NCBI GenBank assembly: GCA_932294295.1
Contig: OW028577.1
Span: 3,624,001-3,688,000 of the forward strand
Length of the DNA: 64,000 bases
Direction: 5' to 3'
Source of the DNA: Alitta virens
Taxonomy: Eukaryota; Annelida; Polychaeta; Phyllodocida; Nereididae
In this document: positions 22,600 to 35,102 of the stretch, piece after piece
Position numbering within the stretch: the stretch's first letter is position 1
How the letters are laid out: each line of letters begins with the position of its first letter
Notes under the pieces: generated by a model
What the model was told of the DNA's origin: nothing
What the model saw: only the letters and a program-made list of their open reading frames with translations
The model's database searches: none
Position numbers and translations under genes: made by a program

Positions 22600-24400
22600 C
22601 TGTAGGAGTGGATGTACTCATTATACCCCAATTACAGTCTTACCACCTGAAATAGCGGGTGATAGGGGCCGATTGCCCAAATAGGAAACTCAAGACGTTA
22701 TTTCCAAAAAAGGACGAAATGACTACAGTTGATGTGACAGATGCCGACCTGATATTCTAAAAGTAAGTAGATATACATAATAGAATTTTAAATTGCTAAA
22801 ATCGCGAATCGAAGACGTTCATGACGTTGTTGACGCTGCATTCAGTCTTGTTCCCATTCGAAATATAACCTGGCTTTGTGTACTATCCTTTTACTTCGTA
22901 AATTTTCATCCAATTAAAACAATTTAAAGTTCCAAATGGCTGACATTAATTGGGGAATAAAAGAAAAGCCAAAACTCGTCCCTGATCTGCTTGACTGATC
23001 AGACTTTGAGGGTGTTACCCACCTACCTCGTCTGATCTGTCAAACAGATCAGTGACTCGTGTGGTTTTCATATGTTATCAATTATGGTTGGAGGCTAAAC
23101 ATATCTGCAGAAAGATAATTAACGACCCTTAATAATGCATACTCAAAGCAGACAAGGAGAGGAGTCAGAAAGTAATTTGTACATGAAAATCTTGCTCCTA
23201 TAATGGGTGTGATCTCTTCACTACTTGTTCTGCCCTGGAAATGAACCAAACATTTGTGAAGTTAGGCAAAATTAAACAATAACGACCTTATCATTATTTT
23301 CTTCCCTAGTTCGCCAAAAAAAAAAGAGACCTAATTGTTTTGGAAATTTATGAAAACAATAGCATTGAATTTGACCAAAATTAAGTGTCCGGTGATAGCT
23401 TCAATGATCCAGCAAAATTCAAACATTCCAAATCACGCTATTACAGATTAATTACAATTACATGTAGGCCTATATGACATCAAACGCACCGTGGCATCTC
23501 TTAAATTTATTAAAAAAGAACCATTTCAGTTTATACAAATTCTTAAAATCCTTTAATTTCCTCAAAGTACTGACATTAATAGAATCAGAATAGCGTGTAT
23601 TGACCCATTACACATCTATTCACAGATGCATGTAACAAAGTAAATTTGACACTCCAAAAGACAGTTTGATGCTCCAGGAGTGCCATCTAAAGAGACATAA
23701 TAATCATTGGCGTCCTGGATTTTAACTATTTGCATCCCACAATATGGAAAAAAAATGTTTTGGACTGTCGAAAATGTTTTATTTTATTTTGTTTATACCC
23801 CCCCCCCCCCCCGGCCTGGACAATTTATGAGGACGCCCATGGTAATAATATTGTAACATATTAACATGCCACAATATGTTTACACATCTATGAATATCAG
23901 CCCTCTTTTCTTGCATGAACTGAATTTAAAACTCTTGGAATTGTAAATTCCTACGCAATGTGCAGTAAACTTACAACTCTAGTAGGGTGCGTCATATGGG
24001 ACACATAAAACCTAGCTTGTGCTGCAAGGTGGTAGGCATTTGGGAAAACAAAATTAACCAACCAGAGATCAATGCATTTCTTGTTTGCTGCCTCCAGCAC
24101 TTAGATTAACTCCAGAAATTAAAAGATCTCTCCAAACATCCGCTTGACTACAATGCCATCAGGCAGACCTCATGGTCTCTGCTTGTTGAGATAACTTCCT
24201 GACATATGGTGAGATGAATATGTGGATTGGTAGGATGCAAACAGTCCTTGCTCAGGTTAGAACAATAAATAAAAGTCTGATCTTATCCCAGAAAGTCCTA
24301 CAAAAATATTCAGGGATTTTGCGTGTTACTTGCTGACACAATCTACAAGCACATAGAAAATTAGGAAGATGATTTTCAAGCAGACAGCATGACAGAGGAA
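22600..24400. other. No gene seen
   Basis: AT-rich DNA with a C14 run near 23799 and no supported exon. Nothing else stands out. Confidence 0.4.
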
Positions 24401-24416
24401 ATCATAGCTACAGACA

Positions 24417-24643
24417 GACAAATAGATAGATAGTTAGATAGATGGATCGATGGATAGATGGATAGATAGATAGACATAGATAGACAGATAGATAGATAGA
24501 TAGATATAGATAGATATAGATGGATAGATGGATAGATAGATAGATAGATAGATATAGATATATAGATATAGATATATAGATATATAGATATATAGATATA
24601 TAGATATATAGATATATAGATAGATAGACATAGGTAGACAGAC

Positions 24644-24674
<31 letters not shown>

Positions 24675-24689
24675 CATAGGTAGACAGAC

Positions 24690-24726
<37 letters not shown>

Positions 24727-24770
24727 TAGATAGATATATTAGATGGATAGATGGATAGATGGATAGATAC

Positions 24771-24803
<33 letters not shown>

Positions 24804-24861
24804 TATAGATATATATATAGATATATATATAGATAGATAGATAGATATAGATATAGATAAT

Positions 24862-24897
<36 letters not shown>

Positions 24898-24899
24898 CA
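24417..24899. repeat. (GATA)n microsatellite array, interrupted
   Basis: About 480 bp of GATA with GACA, GGAT and ATATAG variants. Long minus-strand frames through it (repeated Ile-Tyr-Leu-Ser) are products of the repeat, not genes. A second array lies at 46360-46690. Confidence 0.96.
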
Positions 24900-25587
24900 G
24901 TTGTCTCTATCAGCAGCTTCATTCACCTTTGTGGTCAAGGGGTTAGAATGAGGGCAAGTTATACAGACCTTTACTTGCTTCTGTAGCTAATAGAACAGCA
25001 CACAGTAAAAGATGGTTCTGCAGCAGGAGCTTTCACGATGACAAGATGCAATGAGAGGGACCGTTCCTGGTAAGCCACTTATTCTTTGGTTTCTAGGTAG
25101 TCAGAACTTTTAGTAGCTGTATCATATGAATGAGATCATGTGTAGGAAACTGCTGATTCCAAAGACTGCTTGTGCGCTATCAAAATAGCCAATTTCAGGG
25201 TGCTCTGATTCTTGTTCTTGCAGTGACATCATTACAGGGCTTCATGCCCACCAATCTGCGGTATATTCTGCAAAACATCGTCAAAAGTTCTCATGCGGGA
25301 AAGTTTCGAGAATCAGGAGTCCTTGAACTCTGGAAGTTTTAATAATGTTCAGAAGCATGTTGCCTTGGAAGCCAATATAGAAGGGAAGAAAGAGGCAAAT
25401 GATACAGTATTTGCTTCCAGAGGTTTAATAATCTCGGAAGTACACATACATATAATATAATAATTTTTTTGCCTGGGTCAATGTAGAAAAGAAGGAAAAC
25501 AATTTCTGTAATATGTGCCCCTGACAAAAAGAGCAAAATTCTTATTAGGAAATATGGCAAGCTCTCAGTTGTGGCGAAGTTAGCAGG

Positions 25588-26576
25588 GTGTTACAAAGTG
25601 ACTGAACGATCTTGATGGGGTCATTGGTGAGCGACCCTCTCCCACGGCAAGAGTGTTTGTTGGGTTGTCTGAGCAGACATAATGCTTTACAGATTTAGCA
25701 CCTTCTGTGAGTGGTGCCTTTGTATTGTCTGATGTCTGGCATCAAGAGGTTCTTGGAGGGACACAGGCTGACAGACCACTGGATGCATAGACAGAGATGG
25801 AGTGTCGTGGACAGCCGTCTCTGTGTAACATGACCTCAGGCTATAGGTGTCGGTGTAGCAGGGACATCGCCATTCATCAACCGTAAGGACCTTTTCTGTG
25901 GCGCTGACAAGTCTCCACATCGCCTCTTAGTTTTACACATTCAGCCTCATTGGCAGAGTACAAGCCACGCCTGATGGAAAACCCTTAGCTGCCAGAGAAG
26001 CAATCTGTTCTCCTTTAGCGCTTTCTGTTTAGCTATTTTGCTCAAGCCTCTGCAAATTATGGCAGGCATTCATAGTCAGTTCCTCTTGAGGACCCACTAC
26101 AATTGTATGGATCTTTATGATCATGGCAATAGACAAACAATGTAGACTTATGAGCACCCAGTTGTGTTGAATTAAGTTTTTCCAATTCAGGAATGCAAGT
26201 ACTCAACAGGGGTAAATAAACCATATGATGTAAACTTACACTTGTCAAAGCTGCTAAGAATGTAAGTTTTTGAGTTAGCAAATTATGGGATGGCATTTTT
26301 GTAACCACTAATTTGTAAATACATTTTTGTAATGATTATTTTGGGGTGAAAACAATGGCAAAATATGTTTTCAGTCAATTTTAAAGTGGTCATCACATTC
26401 GAGTTTGCATTTACTTTGTTGATATATTAATGCATACCATACTACAGGGTCTTGGATAATATAATGCTTCAATTTTTTTTTCTTTATGGAATTTACACGT
26501 GAATGTTATGGGATATTCATGCAAATTAGAAAAAATTTGTTTCCATTGTATCCAACAACTATCTTCTGATCAATAT
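25588..26576 (-). repeat. One-kb dispersed block, inverted relative to 36510-37527
   Basis: This block and 36510-37527 are diverged copies in opposite orientation. They share CATCCCATAATTTGC-type sequence, CAAGAGGAACTGACTATGAA and the segment coding MWRLVSATEKVL. In this copy one minus frame (25920-25687) reads protein-like residues, including VDEWRCPCYTDTYSLRSCY. The other copy keeps that frame in part but has a stop. No known family was recognised. Confidence 0.8.
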
Positions 26577-27608
26577 ACTCGTTTCATTTGCATGGAAATA
26601 ACCCATTTGCATATATCTTCATTCAGAAATTTGAAGATCCAAAAGAGTGATGTAGAACTTTTCATTCTTCGCTAATTATCTTCATGGCATGTCATTATAT
26701 ATCATCAGAAGTCTTGTCATTGTTGGATGCAATTTTTGCAAACGCCGATTAGTCCAAGTCAAAATATATGGCTATTTTGTTGAAAAAGTTTTAAACTTTT
26801 AATGAAGTTGCAAAGTAGCTGTGATAGTCCATGATGGAATATTGTAATTCAATGATATATATCCATCTTTTCAATCATTGCCATGAAGTCATTGTGATTT
26901 TCTTGGCCATGTTTAGTGAGGACCAAACGGGAGGACTATAATTTTTGCCTCCATTTTAATTTTCTTTGGAAGCATTGATTGCTCAATGTAAGTTATTCCG
27001 TAATTCTTTAGAATTTTTCTTAATTTGACAAAATATGACATTTATGACAATTTCCTTTTTATCATTACAGCAATAACTGCGATGAATCTGATTTTAGTTA
27101 GGAGACAAATGCCCTTTAGATATTTCTGGCAAATGCTATTAATTTATCAGCCCACATGTCTTTTTGGAATGCCTTGGATAGGGTTTAATCCTACACTGCG
27201 ATTATCCCACATCCCACAATAATGAACGAGGTAGATCACTTCATGAACTATTCACGAAGAAGTCCAATGTAAACACGGTAGAGTGCGACTCTTACATTCG
27301 ATCGTCCATCTTGCTTATCAAGGCACGGCTTGACTTTCCTGTCGTTCCTTCGTTCGGTTGCAAGTGTACGTTGTGGGAGGAACGGTGGTGTTTTCTTTGG
27401 TAGATAGTTGGTTAATGTTCAGTTGGTTGTATAATGTATATGGAATTTGGTTTGTCTAACTAACTGTTCTATATGTTAATTAGTGTTCTAGTTGTTCCAC
27501 AGGCTGGGATTACTTGAGGGTTACTGGGACATCATGCTCTACAGCCTGCAAAATATCAAAAAGTCCTAGATTCAAAGTAGATCTTCCTTGAACCACTGCG
27601 CCATTCCA

Positions 27609-27800
27609 GGCAGGTGTATAATAGGGGTACTTTGCAAAAGATCAGCAATAGGCAACCACAGTAATTCTGGTGTGCTGCTGGAGTGTGCTCTCTTAAGCCC
27701 CCCCCCCCCCTTGCAGTTTACCCTTATTCAAGGCTGAGTATACTTAAACTCCCTAGGCAGTTGGGAAAGACTGTGGACTGTCCTGCCGAGGGTGGAATTG
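27609..27800 (+). mobile_element. SINE family 2 fragment
   Basis: It resembles the body of the full copy at 33845-34115: AGGTGTATAATAGGGGTACT, then GGCAACCACAGT, then CTCCCTAGGCAGTTGGGAAA. The tRNA head is absent and a C-run interrupts it near 27697. Confidence 0.6.
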
Positions 27801-28399
27801 CAGATTTTGTGACACAGTTGAGTGATACCAGACTCTAAACACTGATTTACATTTACATAGTATTACGTTTTAAAGAGGCTATTGGTTGTGCTGGCCTGGT
27901 TGAGGTGTGTTGGCTTTCAATAAGTGGATTTGGAATGATTATATTTATTTGTTGCATGACTGTCTCAAAAGTTATAACCATCCAGAAAGAGACTGGTTTT
28001 AAGATATACCTTGTAAGTTCGACGTAAGTTGCACACATTTGCTTATCCTAACTTCATAAGCTAATGTTTCATTTTGCTTAATTACTGTGTTGATGTAACT
28101 AAAGGCTTAGCTGCATCTTGTGATTTAGCTGCTGATACAACAAAAATTTCAATGGAATTTAGCATCTTTTTTGCTGCCAAGTGGGTGATATTTTAGTTTG
28201 GCAAAGGTTTGTAAACTGCTTCTCGAAAAAAAAAGAGCTGATTAAAGGCAGAATGGTTGCCAGTGTTTTGTCAACAAGACATAATGAGATAAATAAACAT
28301 TCTAAAAGAGGAACAAACAGGTTTCAAGCGATTTTTATCTTTTGCAATCAAGCAACTAATAACGCAGTTAGAACCTCTGAGGAGAGTGTTCCTAGAAAA

Positions 28400-28525
28400 G
28401 AACCAGGATCGGTACTTCTAGCAATAAACGATCCCGTGCCGCCGCCAACCTGTGCGCTCCTCCGGCCCACTGAGTGTTTATTCAGGAGCGCAGCATCAGT
28501 CACTACGGAAACTGCAGCTGCGTAG
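28400..28525 (+). pseudogene. Exon-like fragment (ASVTTETA motif), copy 1 of 3
   Basis: A frame on the plus strand ends in ECLFRSAASVTTETAAA. Related blocks lie at 34480-34620 (minus: LTTCVPCGQVQCLF then TASVTTETAPAAVP) and 38830-39030 (minus: LTTCVPRRQVGCLFRRTASA). Three diverged copies that keep the same residues suggest a formerly coding repeat. The family is unknown to me. Confidence 0.4.
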
Positions 28526-28636
28526 GGACTTGCAATACGGTCCACTTCAAGAACAATATATTATTCTGTTATCTTAACTGGAAGGACAAAACAATGTTAT
28601 AATTTATTGATAGGGTTTATATTATTGTATTTATAT

Positions 28637-28988
28637 TGGTGATGTGGACCGGACCGCCTTGAACCGGTCCGGTTTGCGGTCCATTTGTCGTCTTGGTTAC
28701 AGTTAAAAATTATTCCTGATTTATTGACGGTTTCTTTGTTTTAAATATTGCAGTAATGAAATTATTAGTCTGTCCTGCCTGTCAGTACTAAATAATTCCA
28801 AACATCAAATTATTTTGAACAGGAACCAGTTTTTTTTTATTTGGTGAAACAACTGTTATGTTGATGGACCGCCTCCGGACCGGTCCGATCTCTATTACCC
28901 AACCGCCTACCCCTGGACAGGACCAGTACCGGACCACTTTTGAAAATACCGGACCATCCCATGCTAAGTGATCCGGTCCACATCACTA
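28637..28988. mobile_element. hAT-type MITE with perfect 8-bp target duplication
   Basis: The ends are inverted: TGGTGATGTGGACCGGA on the left, TCCGGTCCACATCACTA on the right, one mismatch. ATTTATAT lies directly outside each (28629-28636, 28989-28996). The interior repeats GGACCGG/CCGGTCC motifs and has no reading frame. An 8-bp duplication with TAGTGATG-type ends is the classical hAT signature, so this 352-bp unit is a non-autonomous hAT. Confidence 0.88.
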
Positions 28989-29210
28989 ATTTATATTATA
29001 TGTACTAGCTTTGTAATAGAGACACAAGATTGCTTTCAGTATTGCGAATAGCTACACAAACAGATATCACGAACAGCTACGAAAGTACTTGTTACAGTAC
29101 TATATATATGTTTATTGCTGTAGACACACATAATGCATTACAATATGGTGTATTTGCAAAATATTAGTTAAATTCAAATTGCAAAATAACAAAATTTTAT
29201 AAATAATTAA

Positions 29211-29399
29211 TCAAATAGTGCAAAAGTAAATCAAAGTGTCCTTGTGTGAATCTGGATCCACATAAAGTTCATGACTTCGTAAATCTCTGATTAACTGTAT
29301 AATACAGTAGTCTTCAGTAGAGCATTTCAATACTTGTGTGAAGTTTGAATTTAATTTTGTTAATTCATTCACCGGTACTTTAGTAGCATGACTAATCAT
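29211..29399 (-). other. Weak coding-like open frame
   Basis: Sixty-two codons on the minus strand with protein-like composition (VNELTKLNSNFTQVLKCSTE ... SHELYVDPDSHKDTL). No splice sites or family could be assigned. It may be a further piece of the same decayed gene as 30241-30540. Confidence 0.25.
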
Positions 29400-30240
29400 A
29401 CTTAAGTTTTGGCCTATGATACAGTACTATATATATATATATATAATTTTTATTGATGGAAGATGTCAGAAAAGACATATATGTCACAAGTACAAAAGAT
29501 AAAAAGAAATAAAAGCTATCAGAAAATAATCAAAATAAGGGAATACAACAAAGACTATAGTTACAGATGGTTCCAGCCACCAAATTAAAGTATTTACATA
29601 GAAGTTAACATTAGTTTAGCTGTTTATCCATTCCTTATCAAATCCAATCAGAATCTTTCATACATACAGCTTGTATCACAGTTATATTTTACATATATAA
29701 TACATATTAACATGTTCAATAAAATACATTCCTTATATAATGTGTACAATATAACTATTTACAGAATGATTTTACTTCAAAATAGAGCTAAATATATATT
29801 AATTAATGGGAAGTATATATGAATATATTTACAGAGATTACTGTTAACAGGCGGATTGTTTGTACACAGAAACTGGCAATCCAAATAAATATGTCTGAAT
29901 ATAAACCCTAGATAAAGTACTTGCTGAAAGCATGTGTACAGAACATTTGATTGACAGAGTTTTGGACACTTCTTCCACTATCTAAATCAGTGAAAAATTC
30001 TTCTCATTGTATAACCCAGCAACAACAAATGCCAGAAATAATACTCTTTAGTTTTTTATTGACATAAATGATAATTACTTTAAAATAAGTTGCTGACTCA
30101 AAAAATTGAAATGCTTTGCCAATGGCTGGTTTTTAGAGATGACAATTCTTGTTGTTACCCCTAATTCAAGCTTTTTTTTAATCAATAAAATAGTGCAAAA
30201 AATTCATTGTATTTTATAAGAAAGTAGTTCAAAGTACTAC

Positions 30241-30540
30241 CTGCCTCATCCCGCCACACCAATGAAAAAATAAATGATATTTGCCTAAGTTTTTCTTCTT
30301 TCAAAACAGATGTTGATAAGATACAACTTGTCGCTAGTAATTCCATTGAGAAGGCATGTTTAGGAATGCATCGTTCAGGTGCAAAACTAGAAGATGCAAA
30401 GCTAAAGGATTCACACATTTGTTTACATTCCTCTTCACCCACTTCCTGGTGTAGTTTCTCACATTTCATAATACGTATTCTTTGAGGTGCAAATATTGTG
30501 GGCATAGTTTTTATACTTGTCTTACTGAGTAAAACATGAT
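30241..30540 (-). pseudogene. Exon-like fragment with a Cys/Ser-rich motif, copy 1 of 2
   Basis: The minus frame reads TMPTIFAPQRIRIMKCEKLH, then ECKQMCESFSFASSSFAPE and HAFSMELLATSCILSTS. It ends at a splice donor, GAGGCAG|GTAGTA, at 30241/30240. A diverged copy on the plus strand at 31747-31878 keeps the core: HTIYVPRIPVVKCERLRKEA, then ECKPRCECFSSASSS. Conservation at the residue level between copies argues that this was coding. The family is not recognised. Confidence 0.5.
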
Positions 30541-31746
30541 ACATAACGTGTATTCATAGATCGATTCTTGTATCAATGTGTGTGTATACTGTATAAATAT
30601 TCTCAAACAACATGCGGATATGGAGAATATCTCTCCTGTATATATGAAAGATAGCGTTACGAGGCTGTGATGTTTGAAAATAGACCAAGTATATGTGGAA
30701 TATCTTGGTCTGCATACCTTAAGTACTCCAGCCTCCAAAAATATGAGATGACTTTGACCACAGTGTACTTGCCTCAAGTAGTTTTATATTTTTGAAGGGC
30801 GGTGTACATATATTTTACTTTATAGCTATTTTTTTTTAATGCAATGTGCCGATTATTTACTAAACAGTTATGGAACTTACCATATAGACCATGCTTAGAG
30901 AAAGTTATGCTAGCCAGTTTATGACGGAATACCCACTAGTAGCAATGGGCAGTTTTAATTGCAAGGTGTCTTAATTATATATAATGGTAGGGATTTTAAG
31001 GGCCACTGTATTGCCTGGACTTTATGAAAAAGCCACTAGCAGAAACAAATCCCAGGAATTCCAAAATAGATAGGTGTCGTGATATCAGGGAGGGTGATAT
31101 CAAGACCTCACTATGAATTTATCAGATTTTTGAGATAGATATTAGGAAAAAAATTAGTTGTGCAAACAGAAAAGTGACATTGATCATCTATGAATAGTCC
31201 ATTTCGAGTAGTGCTGAGTGCAATTGGCTTGAGGTTGGGACTTTTTTCCGCATAATTAACCTACATACTTCACCTGATTTCACCATAACATAATTGGGAA
31301 ATTCATTTCAAACATTCAAAGAATAAACATACTATTATACTAATGTTGCTTGGTTGATTCTGTATTGTTGTATAGGTCCAATTTGTTGGTAGGCTGTAAC
31401 AAGTTGAATGTTGAATTCTGAGTTACCTAGGTGGATTACTCATTAATAACATACCTATTTTCTTGTCATCTCTAAGAACCAGTCAGCCAACCTTACGACC
31501 TCAGGATCTCACAAAGTCTACTGTATGAAAATGTTTGTAGTCCTTATTCTATTTTAAGTAATTATCACCTATTTAAATTTGAGTACTTAAGTAAATTGCT
31601 TTCTAGCAGTGTGACAATGAAATCGATGTGTTAATTACTATTTTTACATCTGAGCGGTAGATTGTAATATATCCAAAGACACACACATTGACATAATTAT
31701 TTTGTTCCGGGCCTGTTTTTGTCAATGCCGCTGGCATGACGAAAAA

Positions 31747-31878
31747 AGCAAGCACACAATATATGTGCCAAGAATACCAGTTGTGAAATGCGAGAGACTA
31801 CGCAAGGAAGCGGGTATAAAGGAATGTAAACCAAGGTGTGAGTGCTTTAGTTCTGCATCTTCTAGTTTGTGTATCTGA
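31747..31878 (+). pseudogene. Exon-like fragment, copy 2 of 2, ending in a stop
   Basis: This is the plus-strand counterpart of 30241-30540. Forty-three codons align (ECKPRCECFSSASSS) before a TGA at 31876; similarity at the DNA level continues to about 31930. It stands in mirror orientation to its partner. Confidence 0.5.
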
Positions 31879-32159
31879 ATAAACGCCACCATAAACGTGC
31901 CTTCTCAATGGAATTACAGACAACAATTTGTCGCATCTTGTGAAAAGCAGGCGACATAAGCCCAATAGATGCACAAGTAACGCAGTCGCGAATGGGAAGT
32001 TTTTACTAAAAAATATAAATTTTCGATTGTACCTGCCTACTTTTCAGCAACTTGTGGAAATGTTGCAGAGGCAACAGAATGAAAAGAGTGCAAATTATGC
32101 CCACAATCCTGTCTGGATATTCAATAATCTCAATGCACTGGTTGTTTGTACTCTATAAT

Positions 32160-33380
32160 GAGGCAAACTTTGTACACAGTCCTTTTGAACTTAACTAACA
32201 GAACACTTCAGACATGCAAGGACTTGTTGGACTGCATCGTGTGACAAACAAGTTGCATTTACCGCCTCTTCGGTATAGTCACTTTGGCATGAGCTACCTC
32301 TTCAAAGCTTTCAGCTCAAAGGAATTTTTTATGATCTGTTCAGTCTGTGCAATGAACACTTTTTATTTGTTTGCAGGACACTAATTAGGAGCTATAGATT
32401 AATCCTTTTACAAGTAAGCAACTGACAGCCTCTGAACTTCTGAAGTAGAATGCAATTGAAAGTGAGAAGTCCAGGCATCTTTCAGTCATATTTTGGTTTT
32501 TGGAAAAACGTAACAATTAATTTATTTTTGCTATGTTATGAGGATATTTTTAATCTGATATTTGTATTTGGTTTATAATAATCATATATTTATGTTTGAA
32601 TCACGTAAACTTCCTTAAAAAGGTCAACCAAAAAAAAAAGTCAAAGTTGGATTCTATTATGTGCCAGATTGAATCAGAAACTTGAAATAAATTGTATTTA
32701 GTTACTGATTCTAAAATTTATTCTTTGCAATGAGTGTATATTTCATAGATACAATTTATATATGATTACTAGAATGATATCCTGTGGGGTAATTTATAAA
32801 TTTGAAATGGAAGTCTGTTGAGTGTCAAATTACAAGTAGTTTGGTAAATATATTTTGGATGTAACATTAGGCTTATATTAATGTGAATTTTGTAGCATAT
32901 TGTAATATTTACGCCAAATAATATAATAATGTCTTCAACCAGTGCCACACCTAATTCTCAGACTAAAAGAGAAGAAGATTTCATCGACTGGGAAGCTGAA
33001 CACATGTGACAGGACTATCCATTGTGTAAGGCAGTAATATGAAATGAAATATATTTCATCATGCGAATAACGTGCTAACCGTGTTTACAAATAGCAGTCA
33101 CTTTGTTGAAAATAACAAGTTCCTATTGTGCTAACCGTGCCCGGGAATATTAACACTTAGAAAGTACTACATCCAACTGTACAATATTTACTGCGTAAAT
33201 ACTGGATATTTTTACACTTTTAGTTTTTGTATCTTTTTCTTCTTTAGTAAGGATTGTGTGTGGGGCGTTCGTGGAAAATCGAACGCTTAATTAGTTCAAT
33301 TCATAGGCTCATGAGATCTTAATAACTCACTTGGGGCACTTTGTAGACCATTGAAAATGCACAATTAACATGATTCCGAA
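32160..33380. other. No gene seen
   Basis: AT-rich sequence without a supported exon or a recognisable element. Confidence 0.4.
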
Positions 33381-33394
33381 AGGAGCTGCGCTAT

Positions 33395-33530
33395 ATTTGG
33401 GGGGGGGGGGGCCAAGCGTGCTTTACTGGGTCGTCAGTTCAGGGGGAGGAATTTGGGGGATATATACCCCCCTCCCCCACTTTTTTGGAAGGGGGGGGGG
33501 GTGAACAATGCAATCACCCCCCCCCCCTCC
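33395..33530. repeat. Cluster of poly(G) and poly(C) runs
   Basis: G runs at about 33401 and 33490 and a C run near 33517 lie within 130 bp, with more C at 33768-33783. G-rich and C-rich runs face each other, so hairpins or quadruplexes are possible. Such tracts recur near likely MITE ends elsewhere in the window. Confidence 0.7.
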
Positions 33531-33844
33531 TCTAAAATTCACAAATGAAAATTACCATTTTTTACACACTTTTATTTTTGGAACATCTGTGCTTTGTTAA
33601 ACAGTTTAAACTTGATATTACATATCAGTATTAGTTTATAGTTTGGCATCAATGATCCACCATTAATTTACCTCTTGGCCAGTGTCCACGCGTTAACCGT
33701 GACCACTTGTACGAGCGAGGGGGGCACGGTGAGACAGACCATGGACAGACAAGGTAGGCCTGCATCCTCCCCCCCCCCCCCCCGTCAAGAGATATTGATG
33801 TCCCTGGGTACTTTAGCAAAGGAGTGTCCACAATAATCCACATG

Positions 33845-34115
33845 AGATGCTGTAGTCTAGTGGTTAAGGTGTTGGTCTGTTATCAGCAAGGTTGTAGGTT
33901 CGAACTCCCACCATGGCATCGGGGAGTTGGGCAGGTCCTCTTCAACTGCCTCACCCCACCCAGGTGTAATGGGTACTTGGCAATAGGCACCCACAGTGAT
34001 GGCACTGGTGTGAGCTCTTGATCCCCAGTGGTTAACTGCATGTTCAAGGCAGAATACTCCCCAGGGAGTTGAGAAAGACTCTAGATTTACCTGCCAAGGT
34101 CATGTAGTTGTTAGG
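33845..34115 (+). mobile_element. SINE family 2, near full length
   Basis: The tRNA-like head has TAGTCTAGTGG (A box, 33854) and GGTTCGAACTCCC (B box, 33898). The body is specific to this family (GGGCAGGTCCTCTTCAACTG, CACCCAGGTGTAATGGGTAC, ACTCCCCAGGGAGTTGAGAA). Other copies: 27609-27800, 55055-55610 (interrupted) and 57700-57920 (minus). The frame through it is not a gene. Confidence 0.85.
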
Positions 34116-34479
34116 TCGGTTAAGACTCTGCTGAGTACATTTAAATGTAGCCCAGTTCTCCTAACCTGAGGGAGAACTGGGCCACTTTTTTTCTGAAAAA
34201 TTATTTTCTCTTCATACAAGAAATGGTTGAGAATTCGTCCAAAAAGGCACCTAACATTACTAGAGGAATACTTATACTAAGATTGAGAAAACAAAAAGTT
34301 ACTTTGGCTTATTATTTGAATCGGCCAAAAACTAGAATGTGATAAATGGCCCAGTATATCATTTATAGTGCAGTACAAGCAAATTACATCACAGGTATTA
34401 GATCATAATAAATTTTATTGGATTTTATACACCCCATAATAGTTATCATTGCTTTGTGGTCCTGCACTGACATGTCACT

Positions 34480-34620
34480 GGAACAGCTGCTGGGGCAGTT
34501 TCTGTAGTGACTGATGCTGTCCACACGAATAAACACTGGACTTGTCCGCAGGGCACACAGGTTGTCAGTTGCATTTGAAGGCTGTCAGGAACACGGTTCT
34601 GGTTCTCTTGAGGCCCAGGA
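34480..34620 (-). pseudogene. Exon-like fragment (ASVTTETA motif), copy 2 of 3
   Basis: The minus strand reads LTTCVPCGQVQCLF and TASVTTETAPAAVP. It is the best preserved of the three copies (others at 28400-28525 and 38830-39030). No splice sites are certain. Confidence 0.4.
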
Positions 34621-35102
34621 ACTTTTCTTAAATGCTTGGAACTTTTGGAAGTCTATTCACAAAGATAATTGTTTGTTTCCTCTAAAAATGTGTGTGTCCT
34701 GTTCGGATGCTGCTCGCTATATTGTAAAACGTAATATAAATTTAAATGGCATGCTTTCGCTAATTGCTAAGTTCCATGCTATAACAACATCCATCACCAC
34801 CACGGGCAATATGGTTCTGAAAACTGGGAAAAGTGGTTCAGGTTACATTTTGTGGACGAGGAATACCCCATCCCCAGCAAGGATTTTATAATTAAAACCA
34901 ATAAATATGTTGGGATTCCCAAAAAAGAACAGTAGACTGACTGTGAACCATCCTCGGAAAGTGTGTCAAAGACTATTGAGAACTGATGATGTCAACAACA
35001 ATGAAGAACTCTTTTGTACCTCTGGTACTATTTTTTGAATAATTAGTAAATCATTAATATTATGTATTTGTATTTGCCAAAGTGTAGCAAAATTCCACTT
35101 AT

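Noticed and set aside
24408..24922. Long minus-strand frames rich in Ile-Tyr-Leu-Ser
   Set aside because: They are translations of the (GATA)n array, which has few stops in these frames; no gene signal.
33848..33915. tRNA gene at the SINE head
   Set aside because: A and B boxes are present, but there is no matching acceptor stem and a SINE body follows.
34514..34891. 125-codon plus frame as a gene
   Set aside because: The conserved coding pattern shared with the other two copies is on the opposite strand, and the rest matches a dispersed repeat also found near 9975.
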